Positions 18,397 through 26,085 of a stretch of DNA of 64,000 nt are shown here, piece by piece. Position numbers and translations under genes: made by a program. Source of the DNA: an uncultured Chitinophagaceae bacterium (GTDB taxonomy: Bacteria > Bacteroidota > Bacteroidia > Chitinophagales > Chitinophagaceae); assembly GCA_936908745.1 (NCBI GenBank), contig CAKZFX010000009.1, positions 349,898 to 413,897 of the forward strand, read 5' to 3'. The notes under the pieces were generated by a model that searched no databases, was not told where the DNA came from, and was given only the letters and a program-made list of their open reading frames with translations. The first letter of the stretch is position 1. The number at the start of each line of letters is the position of its first letter.

Positions 18397-18446
18397 AAGC
18401 TGCCCCGCCATTTTATAAACTCTATCATACTGTTGCGGGGCAGCTT
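18397..18446. terminator. Bidirectional hairpin terminator
   Basis: AAGCTGCCCCGC (18397-18408) pairs with GCGGGGCAGCTT (18435-18446) around a 26-nt AT-rich loop. On the plus strand the stem is followed by a T run. On the minus strand it is followed by TTGGTTTTTTT, so it can end transcription from DUF932 before the caspase gene. Confidence 0.7.
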
Positions 18447-18458
18447 TTTTATTAGATT

Positions 18459-18482
18459 AAGGGGCATTTTGCAATGCCCCTT
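18459..18482 (-). terminator. Hairpin at the 3' end of the DUF932 gene
   Basis: AAGGGGCATT (18459-18468) pairs perfectly with AATGCCCCTT (18473-18482) across a TTGC loop. It begins 9 nt past the DUF932 stop on the minus strand. There is no strong T run on that strand, so it may act with the hairpin at 18397-18446. Confidence 0.55.
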
Positions 18483-18490
18483 GTTAATGC

Positions 18491-19525
18491 TTAACTCCAG
18501 TTACCTGCGAACTCACACTTTACAAAGCTCTCACAAAGCTGAAATGCTTTTTGTGTTCTTAACTGTGCTGTGCCGCCATACAATAAGGATTTCATTTTAG
18601 CTTCATCGTCTTTGTAATGTCGCACATTTTGAAAATAGCCGGTAATGGCATTGTATGTACCAAACACTGTACCTTTTGTGGTTTCATATTGTTGTGATGG
18701 GCTGTTCATGTTGTATTCATACACATCATCACACATATTTTTAAAACAGGTGCTTAGTTCATCCAGTTCTCCTTTTTCAATGTTCTGTAATACCTCTTTG
18801 TTAGGAACCATTGCCAACTGTATCAGTTTCTGAACTTCTTTATCAGTAATACGAACTTTTGCCCACTGGTTAAAAATTCCTTCCAACTTTACAGAAAGCT
18901 GATTGGATATTCCCATCACTTTGTGGGCTTCTTCCAGCCTTTCTTTTACATTGGCTGTGTGACGGATTTTAATAGCATTACTACAATTTTTCAAAGCGGC
19001 ATTCAGTGTATTGTTACAAACAATACGAATGGGGGTAAATGCCGCCATGATGCTGCCAAACCCATCATGCGAAGTGGTAAGAAATAAATACTTTTCAATC
19101 ATATCGTCATTACCCACTTTGATATAACCGGGCAATTTGGCGGTAATAAAAATCTTTTCGCCTTTTCCCAATGCTCCGGCGGTTTCATACTGAATGCCAT
19201 CACCATCAACAATAGCATCAAAAAAACTGAACGCATCTGCATTCTGTACTACTTCATAATCCTTTCCTAAGCGGTCGCCTAATATGGCGTTGGTATCAGG
19301 ACGGTAAGTATAGAATGAACTGGTAGAAATAATCTCATTACCATTATCAAGCCTGTGAATATTGGGCCTTTTGCAAACTTCAAAATCAAGCCCTGCAAAT
19401 TGCAATGCTTCTTTACTGTTGGGATAGTCCTGTACAATTTGCCCCAAACCATGCCATGCTTTTTCTTTTACACTAAAGAAACTGTGTTTGCCTGTCTGTT
19501 CGTTGAAAACAATATTGTGTGCCAT
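18491..19525 (-). CDS. DUF932 plasmid/phage-type protein
   Basis: A 344-residue protein of the DUF932 (TIGR03299-like) family, with the opening MAHNIVFNEQTGKHSFF, KAWHGLGQ and GDRLGKDYEVVQNADAF. Its biochemical function is unknown; family members sit on plasmids, ICEs and phages, often near ssb. It follows ssb on the minus strand but a terminator lies between them (19558-19581), so it may have its own promoter in 19526-19557 or rely on readthrough. Confidence 0.85.
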   Translation of the reverse strand: MAHNIVFNEQTGKHSFFSVKEKAWHGLGQIVQDYPNSKEALQFAGLDFEVCKRPNIHRLDNGNEIISTSSFYTYRPDTNAILGDRLGKDYEVVQNADAFSFFDAIVDGDGIQYETAGALGKGEKIFITAKLPGYIKVGNDDMIEKYLFLTTSHDGFGSIMAAFTPIRIVCNNTLNAALKNCSNAIKIRHTANVKERLEEAHKVMGISNQLSVKLEGIFNQWAKVRITDKEVQKLIQLAMVPNKEVLQNIEKGELDELSTCFKNMCDDVYEYNMNSPSQQYETTKGTVFGTYNAITGYFQNVRHYKDDEAKMKSLLYGGTAQLRTQKAFQLCESFVKCEFAGNWS

Positions 19526-19557
19526 AATTAATATTTTTTTTGATTAAAAAATTAAAA

Positions 19558-19581
19558 GCATCCCGCCGTTTGACGGGATGC
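19558..19581 (-). terminator. Rho-independent terminator after ssb
   Basis: GCATCCCG pairs with CGGGATGC with an 8-nt loop; on the minus strand it is followed by TTTTAATTTTTT. It lies 9 nt past the ssb stop, separating ssb from DUF932. Confidence 0.75.
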
Positions 19582-19589
19582 CGTGAAAA

Positions 19590-19988
19590 TTAAAATGGTA
19601 AGTCCTCTGCAACTTCTGAAAGAGCTGCCGGTGCAGTGTTCATTGGCACTACCGGCGCAGGTGTGGTATTGCCACCAGCGGAACGGCCATGCAGTTTGAT
19701 AGTATTTACATGAAAAGTAAGACTGGCTTTTACTTCGCCTTCTTTGTTTGTCCAGGCGTTTGCACTAATACGGCCATAACATTCCACCAAAGTGCCTTTA
19801 GTTAAGTACGCTGATACACCCGGATTAATCCAGTACGAACAGTTTACATAGGTTACAACTTTCTGTACCTCCGTGCTTCCTTTTGCTTTGTAAGTGTCAT
19901 TAATAGCAATGGAAAAGTTCACTACTTTTTTCCCTGCTTTTGTTTCGCTAACGGTTGCGTCTGCGGTAATTCTTCCGATGATTTCCAT
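19590..19988 (-). CDS. ssb: Single-stranded DNA-binding protein
   Basis: A 132-residue OB-fold SSB starting MEIIGRITADATV, with VNFSIAINDTYK and VECYGRISANAW, a Pro/Thr-rich linker and the acidic tip EDLPF that recruits partner proteins. I chose ATG 19988, since the longer frame adds an unlikely hydrophobic stretch. Mobile-element SSBs protect the incoming strand in conjugation. Upstream are 569 bp of noncoding DNA holding two structured elements. Confidence 0.92.
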   Translation of the reverse strand: MEIIGRITADATVSETKAGKKVVNFSIAINDTYKAKGSTEVQKVVTYVNCSYWINPGVSAYLTKGTLVECYGRISANAWTNKEGEVKASLTFHVNTIKLHGRSAGGNTTPAPVVPMNTAPAALSEVAEDLPF

Positions 19989-20097
19989 AACATGAAATTT
20001 TAAATGTTTAAAAAATGATTGTTTAATTGTGTTCTGATGATGAAAAAAAATTGTTTTGTAAAAGAAAAAATGGAAAAAAAGAAAGCATTTCAGCAAG

Positions 20098-20210
20098 GCG
20101 GCTGCATGGAAGCAAAAAGGAAACGGAATAAATAAAATCTTAAGTAATGTGGTATATTCTTGTTTATGCCGTAGTCTTTTTGCACCGTAATAAATCATTA
20201 TCGCAGCCGC
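20098..20210. repeat. Structured element family 1, copy 2 (upstream of ssb)
   Basis: Outer stem GCGGCTGC (20098-20105) / GCAGCCGC (20203-20210); middle stem GCAAAAAGGA / TCTTTTTGC with one bulge; inner stem CGGAATAAAT (20124-20133) / TTTATGCCG (20163-20171). The inner part is nearly identical to copy 1, whereas the outer stem sequence is entirely different yet still paired. That pattern argues for selection on structure. It lies 110 bp upstream of the ssb ATG. Confidence 0.7.
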
Positions 20211-20314
20211 ATAGCTTCGCTTTCGCTTTTGCCCATTTTCTTACAAAACGGGTTAATAATATTTATAGATTCTTATTTAAGAGAGAGAAGCATTGTTTAA
20301 AGTGTCTGGAATAC

Positions 20315-20475
20315 TTGACTGTCTGGAATTGTGTTTGGCAGGATAAATTTTAGCTTCTTGCAGAAAAGCCAATCTCAATTCCCAATCATCTTTATCCGGC
20401 GCAATGGTTTCGCCGTTTCGTTATGACGAAGGAGTAACGATTTATATAAACGGAGAAAGGATTGCGCCGGGTCTG
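20315..20475. repeat. Structured element family 2, copy A
   Basis: Two consecutive hairpins. Stem 1 pairs GGAATTG...TTGGC (20325-20339) with GCCAA...CAATTCC (20368-20382). Stem 2 pairs CCGGCGCAAT (20396-20405) with ATTGCGCCGG (20461-20470), then a GG/GG internal loop, TTTC/GAAA, CCGTTT/AAACGG and an apical CGTTA/TAACG with AAGGA in its loop. The first 28 nt are nearly identical to copy B; stem 2 differs at paired positions in compensatory fashion. An extra TGTCTGGAAT precedes it near 20303. No open frame of note overlaps it. Confidence 0.75.
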
Positions 20476-20557
20476 TTGATGATAGAAGAACAGAACGATG
20501 AACGGAGCGTCGCAACAGAAGATGCACAAAGATTTAAAAGCTGGTAACAAAAAAATA

Positions 20558-21061
20558 TTACTTGACTGACAGAATAAAATAGTTCTTCGTTCTTCTTACT
20601 TCATCATGGTCACGAACGCAAGTAATAGATTGTAACTGTGAAATATATTCAGCAGGTAATTTATTCTGGATGGCACCGCTTACTATAAACTCTTTATACC
20701 AATCATACGTCAACAAATCATTGTCTATCGCTTTACTATCGGCAATATAAACATGGGCAGTGTAAGTACTATTGATTTCATTAAAAAAGGTCAACGTGTC
20801 CTCATTGTAGCCTTTGCCTAAACCTTCTGCTTTATCAAGCAGAGCTTTCTCATTTCTATCAATAGAAAACAATACTCCCCAAACTACTTCAGCAAGAACA
20901 TCTGTCTTTATAATATTCGCCTTTGCAGAACCGTCATTGCTAATTTTATTACACACTAATTTATGTCCCGGAAGAAATGCCTTGGAAACCTTCATTGCTG
21001 AAGGAACTCTTTGTGAAAGTCTGTTCAGATTCATATTAGAGCCGTAAGAAAAAATCAACAT
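20558..21061 (-). CDS. Gamma-glutamylcyclotransferase-like (AIG2/GGCT) protein
   Basis: A 167-residue GGCT-fold protein: FSYGSNMNLNRL near the N-terminus, RVPSAMKVSKAFLPGHKL, and an acidic EGLGKGY segment that would hold the catalytic Glu. The fold acts on gamma-glutamyl amines or glutathione-derived peptides; the substrate is unknown. I chose ATG 21061 directly before the GGCT motif; ATG 21085 would add eight residues. The gene stands alone between two copies of structured element family 2. Confidence 0.8.
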   Translation of the reverse strand: MLIFSYGSNMNLNRLSQRVPSAMKVSKAFLPGHKLVCNKISNDGSAKANIIKTDVLAEVVWGVLFSIDRNEKALLDKAEGLGKGYNEDTLTFFNEINSTYTAHVYIADSKAIDNDLLTYDWYKEFIVSGAIQNKLPAEYISQLQSITCVRDHDEVRRTKNYFILSVK

Positions 21062-21100
21062 ATAGCATTCAAATTTAGAACACAAATTTACATTGCATCC

Positions 21101-21254
21101 TTGATTGTCTGGAATTGTGTTTGGCAGGACAGGTTATGTAAATCTGCCGATAGCCAAACTCAATTCCAGATTTTATTGTCCGGCACAGTGGTTCTGCCAT
21201 CTGTTATATTAAAGGATAATTGTTGGAAAGGCAGAAGGACTGTGCCGGGTCTCC
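21101..21254. repeat. Structured element family 2, copy B
   Basis: Stem 1 pairs TCTGGAATTG-TG-TTTGGC (21108-21125) with GCCAAA-CT-CAATTCCAGA (21153-21170), 16 bp with a 2x2 internal loop. Stem 2 pairs CCGGCACAGT (21180-21189) with ACTGTGCCGG (21239-21248), then the GG/GG loop (21190-21191, 21237-21238), then TTCTGCC/GGCAGAA. The apical part keeps GTTAT...AAGGA...TAA as in copy A. It lies between the divergent GGCT and DUF262 genes. Confidence 0.75.
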
Positions 21255-21305
21255 CCGATAATTAAGAAAATCAGTCTAAATTAGCAGTTCACTAACTAAC
21301 TGTTT

Positions 21306-23003
21306 ATGGCTATATGGAAATCATATAAAATATCGGACGTAATAAATGAAATCGAAGAAGATAAATTTGTTCTCCCCGTAATTCAAAGGCGACTGGTTTG
21401 GGATGAGGAAAAAATGGAATTACTGTTTGATACACTCTTGAAAGGGGATTCTTTTGGTGGAATAATGGTGATTGAGGAAGAAAAAGGAAGTAAGCCGTTG
21501 TTTAATTACCGCTCTTTTACAAAAGATGGTGGCATTATTAATTCAAGGCAAGTGGAGTCTCTAACTCAATTACAGCATTTCGTTATTGATGGGCAGCAGC
21601 GATTGCAATCTTTCTATATTGGATTGAAAGGAAGTTTCAATGGTAAGGTTTTGTACTTTGATTTGTACAGCGATTATAATACGGAATTTGAATTTAAGTT
21701 TGAGAAAGAGGAGAGTAAGCTGCCCAGGCAATCAAAGGGAAATGAGGATAGAACAATACCTGAACATAACTGGTATCTCGCCAGTTCATTACTTAAAAGA
21801 TTAAAAGATACCAACGATGAAGACCAGGTGGCCGAGGAAATAATAAAGGCACAAAATATTCAGGATACCATTCAGATAAGACATGCTGAAAAAAATATAA
21901 AGGCTTTTTACAAGAATACATTAACAGCAGATTGTCTTGGCATTTCAAAAGTATCAGTAAATAAATCATTTGATGAAATAACCAACAAGCAAAGAATAGT
22001 AGAACTGTTCAGAAGATTGAATGATGGTGGCACCAAGCTTTCTTCTTTTGATTTGGTAGCATCTGTGCTCAAAGGTTTTGAATGGGAAATGGAAGGCTTT
22101 TTAGAAGAAACATTAAAGAGCTATGAAGAAATAGGATTAACGCAAGACAATCTTATCAAGTTAATATTTCTGTTGCAGGACAATCACAAAAAGGAAATGG
22201 CTGCGATTGAAGCAGCCGATGCTCAATTCGCTATAAAAAACAGAGAAAGGATTAAAGTAACTCTGAAATGTCTTAAGGACTTTCTCATTAATTCAAAATT
22301 ATATTATTACTATAAAGATGGTAACCGTTCCTTTATTCCGTTGTTTTTTATCGCCTATCACCTTTTTCATAAGCAGATAAGCGATGTGGAATTGGAAAAA
22401 TTCTTTGCAAATTTTGATGCTAAAAACACGGAGCATCCCAAAATGGAAAGGTGGATTTATCATTCACTTATAAACGGAGTTTTCAAAAGTAAAGGTGCAG
22501 GCTGGATACCCTACAAAACGGGCATCCGTAAGTTATTGGACAAGATGCAACACTATAAAGACAAAGATTTTCCAACCGATGAATTGTTCCAGGTTTATAC
22601 TGACCACCCGATAACATTTACAAGAACGTACACCGTTGATAATCTCGATGAATTAGAAAGTTCATTTGTTTATTATCTTATGTACGACAGAGGGCAGACT
22701 ATAAGGATAAATGATATTGACCACATCATGCCTAAATCAATATTGGAGTCATTAAAAGTTGAATCATCAAAAATCAACAGCATTAAAAACTTTCAATTGA
22801 TAGATTTCAGCACTAACCGGGGGTTGAAAAATGCAAGTCCGTTCAAGAATTGGATTAATAATCATGTAGCTGATAAAGCTGCCTTTGTAAAGCGACATTT
22901 AATTTCTGCTGATGAAACGCTATGGACGGAAGATAAATTTGAAGATTTTACTAAGTCAAGAGCAAGCCTGATTTTGAATTGCATTTTGACACATCTGAAA
23001 TAG
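21306..23003 (+). CDS. DUF262 + HNH type IV-like restriction protein (GmrSD/SspE-like)
   Basis: A 565-residue protein. The DUF262 ParB/sulfiredoxin-like domain has LPVIQRRLVWDEEKME, FGGIMVIEE, HFVIDGQQRLQSFY (DGQQR NTP-binding loop) and ELFRRLNDGGTKLSSFDLV. The C-terminal HNH nuclease has NDIDHIMPKS and NFQLIDFSTNRGLKN (about 475-520). GmrS and GmrD are fused in one chain, as in many restriction or BrxU/SspE-like proteins that cut modified phage DNA. It is transcribed on the plus strand, unlike its neighbours, and followed 52 nt later by a small nuclease-like gene. Confidence 0.85.
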   Translation: MAIWKSYKISDVINEIEEDKFVLPVIQRRLVWDEEKMELLFDTLLKGDSFGGIMVIEEEKGSKPLFNYRSFTKDGGIINSRQVESLTQLQHFVIDGQQRLQSFYIGLKGSFNGKVLYFDLYSDYNTEFEFKFEKEESKLPRQSKGNEDRTIPEHNWYLASSLLKRLKDTNDEDQVAEEIIKAQNIQDTIQIRHAEKNIKAFYKNTLTADCLGISKVSVNKSFDEITNKQRIVELFRRLNDGGTKLSSFDLVASVLKGFEWEMEGFLEETLKSYEEIGLTQDNLIKLIFLLQDNHKKEMAAIEAADAQFAIKNRERIKVTLKCLKDFLINSKLYYYYKDGNRSFIPLFFIAYHLFHKQISDVELEKFFANFDAKNTEHPKMERWIYHSLINGVFKSKGAGWIPYKTGIRKLLDKMQHYKDKDFPTDELFQVYTDHPITFTRTYTVDNLDELESSFVYYLMYDRGQTIRINDIDHIMPKSILESLKVESSKINSIKNFQLIDFSTNRGLKNASPFKNWINNHVADKAAFVKRHLISADETLWTEDKFEDFTKSRASLILNCILTHLK

Positions 23004-23055
23004 CTTTTAGAATTTATTTCTAAAATGCATCAAATTTACTTTTTATAGCGAAGCA

Positions 23056-23490
23056 ATGAAAGACAGATTATTTAAGAATCTCTTGCACAGTGCTGATGGT
23101 TTTGCAGTTCTCAATTCAGGCGGACAACTCACTAAAGGATATAAGCCTGATACGGTTTTGCAAAAGGGGAATGAGTACATCATTATGGAATGTGACACCG
23201 GCACCAGCCGAAAGGGATATTTAGGGGCAATGTTGAAAGCAGCAAAATTTTTGGCTAATGAAAAGAATGGAATACTAATACTGGTAATAAAAGAGAAGCC
23301 CAATACAACAGTTAAGCAAATTGCTGAGCATCTTCGGGGATATTTGATATGGCTAAAGCCACTTACCAACCTGAGAGTAGTTTATTTAATAGAAACAACT
23401 AAGTATTGCCCTGATAAAACCCCTCTGAAACTTTTGAGTTTAGAATTTGAAAGTTCTGCTATTATGATAAAGGCCGAAATTTTAAAATAG
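23056..23490 (+). CDS. Small PD-(D/E)XK-like protein, companion of the DUF262 gene
   Basis: A 144-residue protein with a possible restriction-endonuclease-like core: KPDTVLQKGNEYIIMECDTGTSRKG, in which Asp of KPD, Glu/Asp of ECD and a displaced Lys could form the active site (seen as KPDTVL and MECDTGTSRKG). The usual ExK is ExD, so catalysis is uncertain. The second half is helical with LRGYLIWLKPLTNLRVVYL. It lies 52 nt downstream of the DUF262-HNH gene, same strand, and probably forms a two-gene defence unit. The family is not recognised. Confidence 0.6.
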   Translation: MKDRLFKNLLHSADGFAVLNSGGQLTKGYKPDTVLQKGNEYIIMECDTGTSRKGYLGAMLKAAKFLANEKNGILILVIKEKPNTTVKQIAEHLRGYLIWLKPLTNLRVVYLIETTKYCPDKTPLKLLSLEFESSAIMIKAEILK

Positions 23491-23512
23491 GTAAGAAACT
23501 ATTTTAACAAGA

Positions 23513-23728
23513 CTATGAACAACAAGATTTATTCATCTGTACAGGTGGGCAAGCAACAGTGCCATAGCTGCAAAATACACAACAATCACCCTGCTTTGGC
23601 TTTAGTACAGTTTCGCAGTTTGTACACTTGTAAAAGTATTGGCAAGCATCTGTTGGCATTATTTCTTCTTTTTGAAAGCCGCATTGCGGACAAGTAATTG
23701 TTGACTGTAGTGTAGTTGATTTCTCCAT
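23513..23728 (-). CDS. GDCCVFCSYGT small Cys-rich metal protein
   Basis: A 71-residue protein with CPQCG, CTNC, then GDCCVFCSYGTVACPPVQ and a CCS tail. It belongs to a small family found beside merT/merTP and ArsR genes in Bacteroidota and others; a zinc-ribbon-like or Hg/Cu-binding role is likely but unproven. I chose ATG 23728, 5 nt after the merTP stop. Confidence 0.75.
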   Translation of the reverse strand: MEKSTTLQSTITCPQCGFQKEEIMPTDACQYFYKCTNCETVLKPKQGDCCVFCSYGTVACPPVQMNKSCCS

Positions 23729-23733
23729 TAAAT

Positions 23734-24423
23734 TTATTTTTTGTCGCAGCAAGATGACGAATCACTGCAAGTATTATTGATTCCTGTTTCATAAATAATG
23801 CTACTATTTATCAGTTCATAGCTTTTTACTTTGTATCCTGTTTTATAAATTGCTGCTTCTATTATCTTTTCACTAACTTTTGATTTATCAAAAGTGACTA
23901 AACTGCTCCGGGTGGCATAAGAAGTTTTATAAGCTAATACTCCATCTACTTTAGACAGTTCATTATTTACATGCACCTCACATGCCTCGCAGGTCATACC
24001 TTGTATGGTGAACTTTACCTGTTGTTTATTATCAACCACTGCAAGTGTTGTTGTCTGTACTTTTTGTCTTGGATAAAACACTTTTGCATACAGCGGGAAA
24101 GTCATCATCAGTATAGCGAATACAGTTACTATTCCCAAAAAAATTCTGGATTGAAAGAATGAAATCTTCTTAGTTGTTTCGCAATTACAATCTCTATCAT
24201 TTGCTTTAGCTGGTTTTAGTTTAAGATACCATGCAAAGACTAATACAACAATGGATAACCCTATCAGGTATGGTCTTGCTGGTTCTATCCATGAAAAGTT
24301 AGCAGCAATGCTGCTGCTACCGGCAAGCAATGCAATAACAGGGGTGATACAACAAAGCGAAGCTGCGATTGCGGAAAGAGCACCTGCGCCGGTAAATGTG
24401 CCTGATGATTTTATACTTATCAT
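23734..24423 (-). CDS. merTP: MerTP: fused mercuric-ion transport protein
   Basis: A 229-residue fusion. The MerT-like part has the Cys pair in SLCCITP (24-25) in the first helix, further helices at about 48-68 and 90-115, and a cytosolic Cys pair DCNC (79-81). The MerP-like HMA domain has GMTCEAC (142-148). A Cys-rich tail (CSDSSSCCDKK) ends the protein. It brings Hg(II) through the inner membrane. It overlaps arsR-type gene by 4 nt. No merA is present in the window. Confidence 0.88.
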   Translation of the reverse strand: MISIKSSGTFTGAGALSAIAASLCCITPVIALLAGSSSIAANFSWIEPARPYLIGLSIVVLVFAWYLKLKPAKANDRDCNCETTKKISFFQSRIFLGIVTVFAILMMTFPLYAKVFYPRQKVQTTTLAVVDNKQQVKFTIQGMTCEACEVHVNNELSKVDGVLAYKTSYATRSSLVTFDKSKVSEKIIEAAIYKTGYKVKSYELINSSIIYETGINNTCSDSSSCCDKK

Positions 24424-24797
24424 ACTGTTTCCAGTTTTTGAGTTTCTATATTAATATGTTTGAAGAACGGCTTTAAAATCTTTAGATTTTCCTGTGTAAG
24501 AGAATAATAAATTGTTTGCCTTTCTTTCCGGGTTTCAACAATACTTCCATCCTTCAATTTTCTTAGATGTTGTGATACTGACGGAATACTCATGCCCAAA
24601 ATATCTGCAAGGTCGCAGGGACATAATTCTTTTTCTTCTTCGAGCAAATAGATAATCTTCAGCCTTACTTCATTACCAGCTAAGGCCAATATATTAGACA
24701 GGCTTGCAAAAGACTTTTGTGCAATCCTCAACTTACTTTTACAATTCTTTATTTGCTCCTGGTCTGCAAATAGCCTGATGCAAGTATTGTTTTCCAT
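24420..24797 (-). CDS. ArsR/SmtB-family metal repressor of merTP
   Basis: A 125-residue winged-helix repressor starting MENNTCIRL. The recognition helix region is GMSIPSVSQHLRKLKDG and the metal site is in ELCPCDLADIL, the CxC of the alpha-3 class that senses soft metals. The first gene of an arsR-merTP-GDCC operon, it probably controls itself through the palindrome at 24821-24842. Start ATG 24797 was chosen; the longer frame reads through the operator. Confidence 0.88.
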   Translation of the reverse strand: MENNTCIRLFADQEQIKNCKSKLRIAQKSFASLSNILALAGNEVRLKIIYLLEEEKELCPCDLADILGMSIPSVSQHLRKLKDGSIVETRKERQTIYYSLTQENLKILKPFFKHINIETQKLETV

Positions 24798-24820
24798 AGG
24801 GCAAAGATAGTGGAAATAAC

Positions 24821-24842
24821 TATTTAAGCAAATGCTTAAATA
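24821..24842. promoter_or_regulatory. ArsR-type operator palindrome
   Basis: TATTTAAGCA-AA-TGCTTAAATA is a perfect 10-bp inverted repeat with a 2-bp centre, 24 bp upstream of the arsR-type ATG. Position and symmetry fit a dimeric ArsR/SmtB repressor site. Confidence 0.75.
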
Positions 24843-24858
24843 CAAAGAAAGCTCAAAT

Positions 24859-26085
24859 TTAAAAGTAAGTTGAAATCCCAAAACTAAATCCCCCCGTTTT
24901 TGCCGGTGGGTTGCCGAGTAAATCTTTCTGGCTTTGGTGACGGTAATTTAATCGTAAAACCGTTTGTGCAGTGGGGCGAAAACTTACGGCAGGCATGATG
25001 CTCCACAAATCATCTGCAATATTGCCGCCGGTGCTGGTAAATGTTCCTTTGTTCCAATCCACATATTCAAAACGGCAGGCAAGGTTAAGCGTAGCATTTG
25101 GCCAGCCCATCATTTTTTTCTTTATCAATGGCTGCACAATATCTACAAAACCCCCTTGTTGCTTGTTGCCGTACTGTTGTGTAAAGGTGGATGGCACATT
25201 TACTTTTATCCATGCCCACTCAGCAATAATAAAAGTGTTTAGTTTAGATAATGTGGTATTAAAATCGATTGCAAAAACATCCACTCTGCGTTTATCATCT
25301 AATTGCAATCCATCATCCTCAAATTTGTTATACACTCCACCCATATATGATATACCGAGTTCACCAATTTTATTATTTCGTACAGCAATCTTTGTTGTTA
25401 GTAATGGCAAGCCGCTATTCATTTCTTCAAACCTTTCTTTATTATTTTTAGCAGCTGGCAAAAAGGTTTTGTTTTCTGCATTATCAATGATGGTATTGTC
25501 AAAGTTACCGGACAGATAGGCTTCATAACCAAACATCCAGTCTTTGTTATAATCCTTGCCAAATACGCCAAAGCCTGCGTTGCTCCAGGTGGCGGGCAAC
25601 ATTTGTGTGGCGGCTATTGGCCGGTCAGTAAATTCCCACTTGGGGCCATCATGATTTTGATTAAATGCACCAATGGGATTTAGTATTATACCGCCCCGTA
25701 AGTTTATCAATGGGTGCAGTTCAATATCTAATGCTGCAAACTCTATTGATATTTCTTTTGTGCCGTCTTCAAATTCTATTTCGCTTAAAAATTTTAACCG
25801 CTTGCCGATTGTTGAAGAAACAAATAAGGTCATTCGCCTAAATTGAAACTGGTGGCCTTCTGAAATACCATCTGTTGCCAGTTGTTGCCAGTTGACTTCC
25901 ATATAGCCGCCTACTGATACCGGCAGTTTACCCACCGTAACAAATGGACGGTTATATATGGCATCCATGTTCAATGCTGGTTTCGTTGTATCTTTTGGGA
26001 TACGCTTTAATAAAGCTGGGTCTATCTGTGCATCAGCACATAAAGAGAAAAGTAATGCTGCAATAAAAGAGAACAATTTTATCAT
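24859..26085 (-). CDS. Outer-membrane porin (OprO/P-like beta-barrel)
   Basis: A 408-residue secreted protein with signal peptide (MIKLFSFIAALLFSLCADA) and a C-terminal FGISTYF ending in Phe, typical of outer-membrane barrels. The repeated amphipathic strands and GYMEVNWQQ opening resemble phosphate-selective porins O/P. It overlaps the Rieske gene by 4 nt, so both belong to one operon with the di-heme oxidase. The transported solute is unknown. Confidence 0.7.
   Translation of the reverse strand: MIKLFSFIAALLFSLCADAQIDPALLKRIPKDTTKPALNMDAIYNRPFVTVGKLPVSVGGYMEVNWQQLATDGISEGHQFQFRRMTLFVSSTIGKRLKFLSEIEFEDGTKEISIEFAALDIELHPLINLRGGIILNPIGAFNQNHDGPKWEFTDRPIAATQMLPATWSNAGFGVFGKDYNKDWMFGYEAYLSGNFDNTIIDNAENKTFLPAAKNNKERFEEMNSGLPLLTTKIAVRNNKIGELGISYMGGVYNKFEDDGLQLDDKRRVDVFAIDFNTTLSKLNTFIIAEWAWIKVNVPSTFTQQYGNKQQGGFVDIVQPLIKKKMMGWPNATLNLACRFEYVDWNKGTFTSTGGNIADDLWSIMPAVSFRPTAQTVLRLNYRHQSQKDLLGNPPAKTGGFSFGISTYF

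Noticed and set aside
20315..21254. Family 2 elements as integron attC sites
   Set aside because: They are palindromic and flank a single gene, but no RYYYAAC/GTTRRRY core sites and no integron integrase are visible.
20098..21254. Retron or diversity-generating retroelement
   Set aside because: Structured repeats suggested it, but there is no reverse transcriptase gene and no a1/a2 pair enclosing one.
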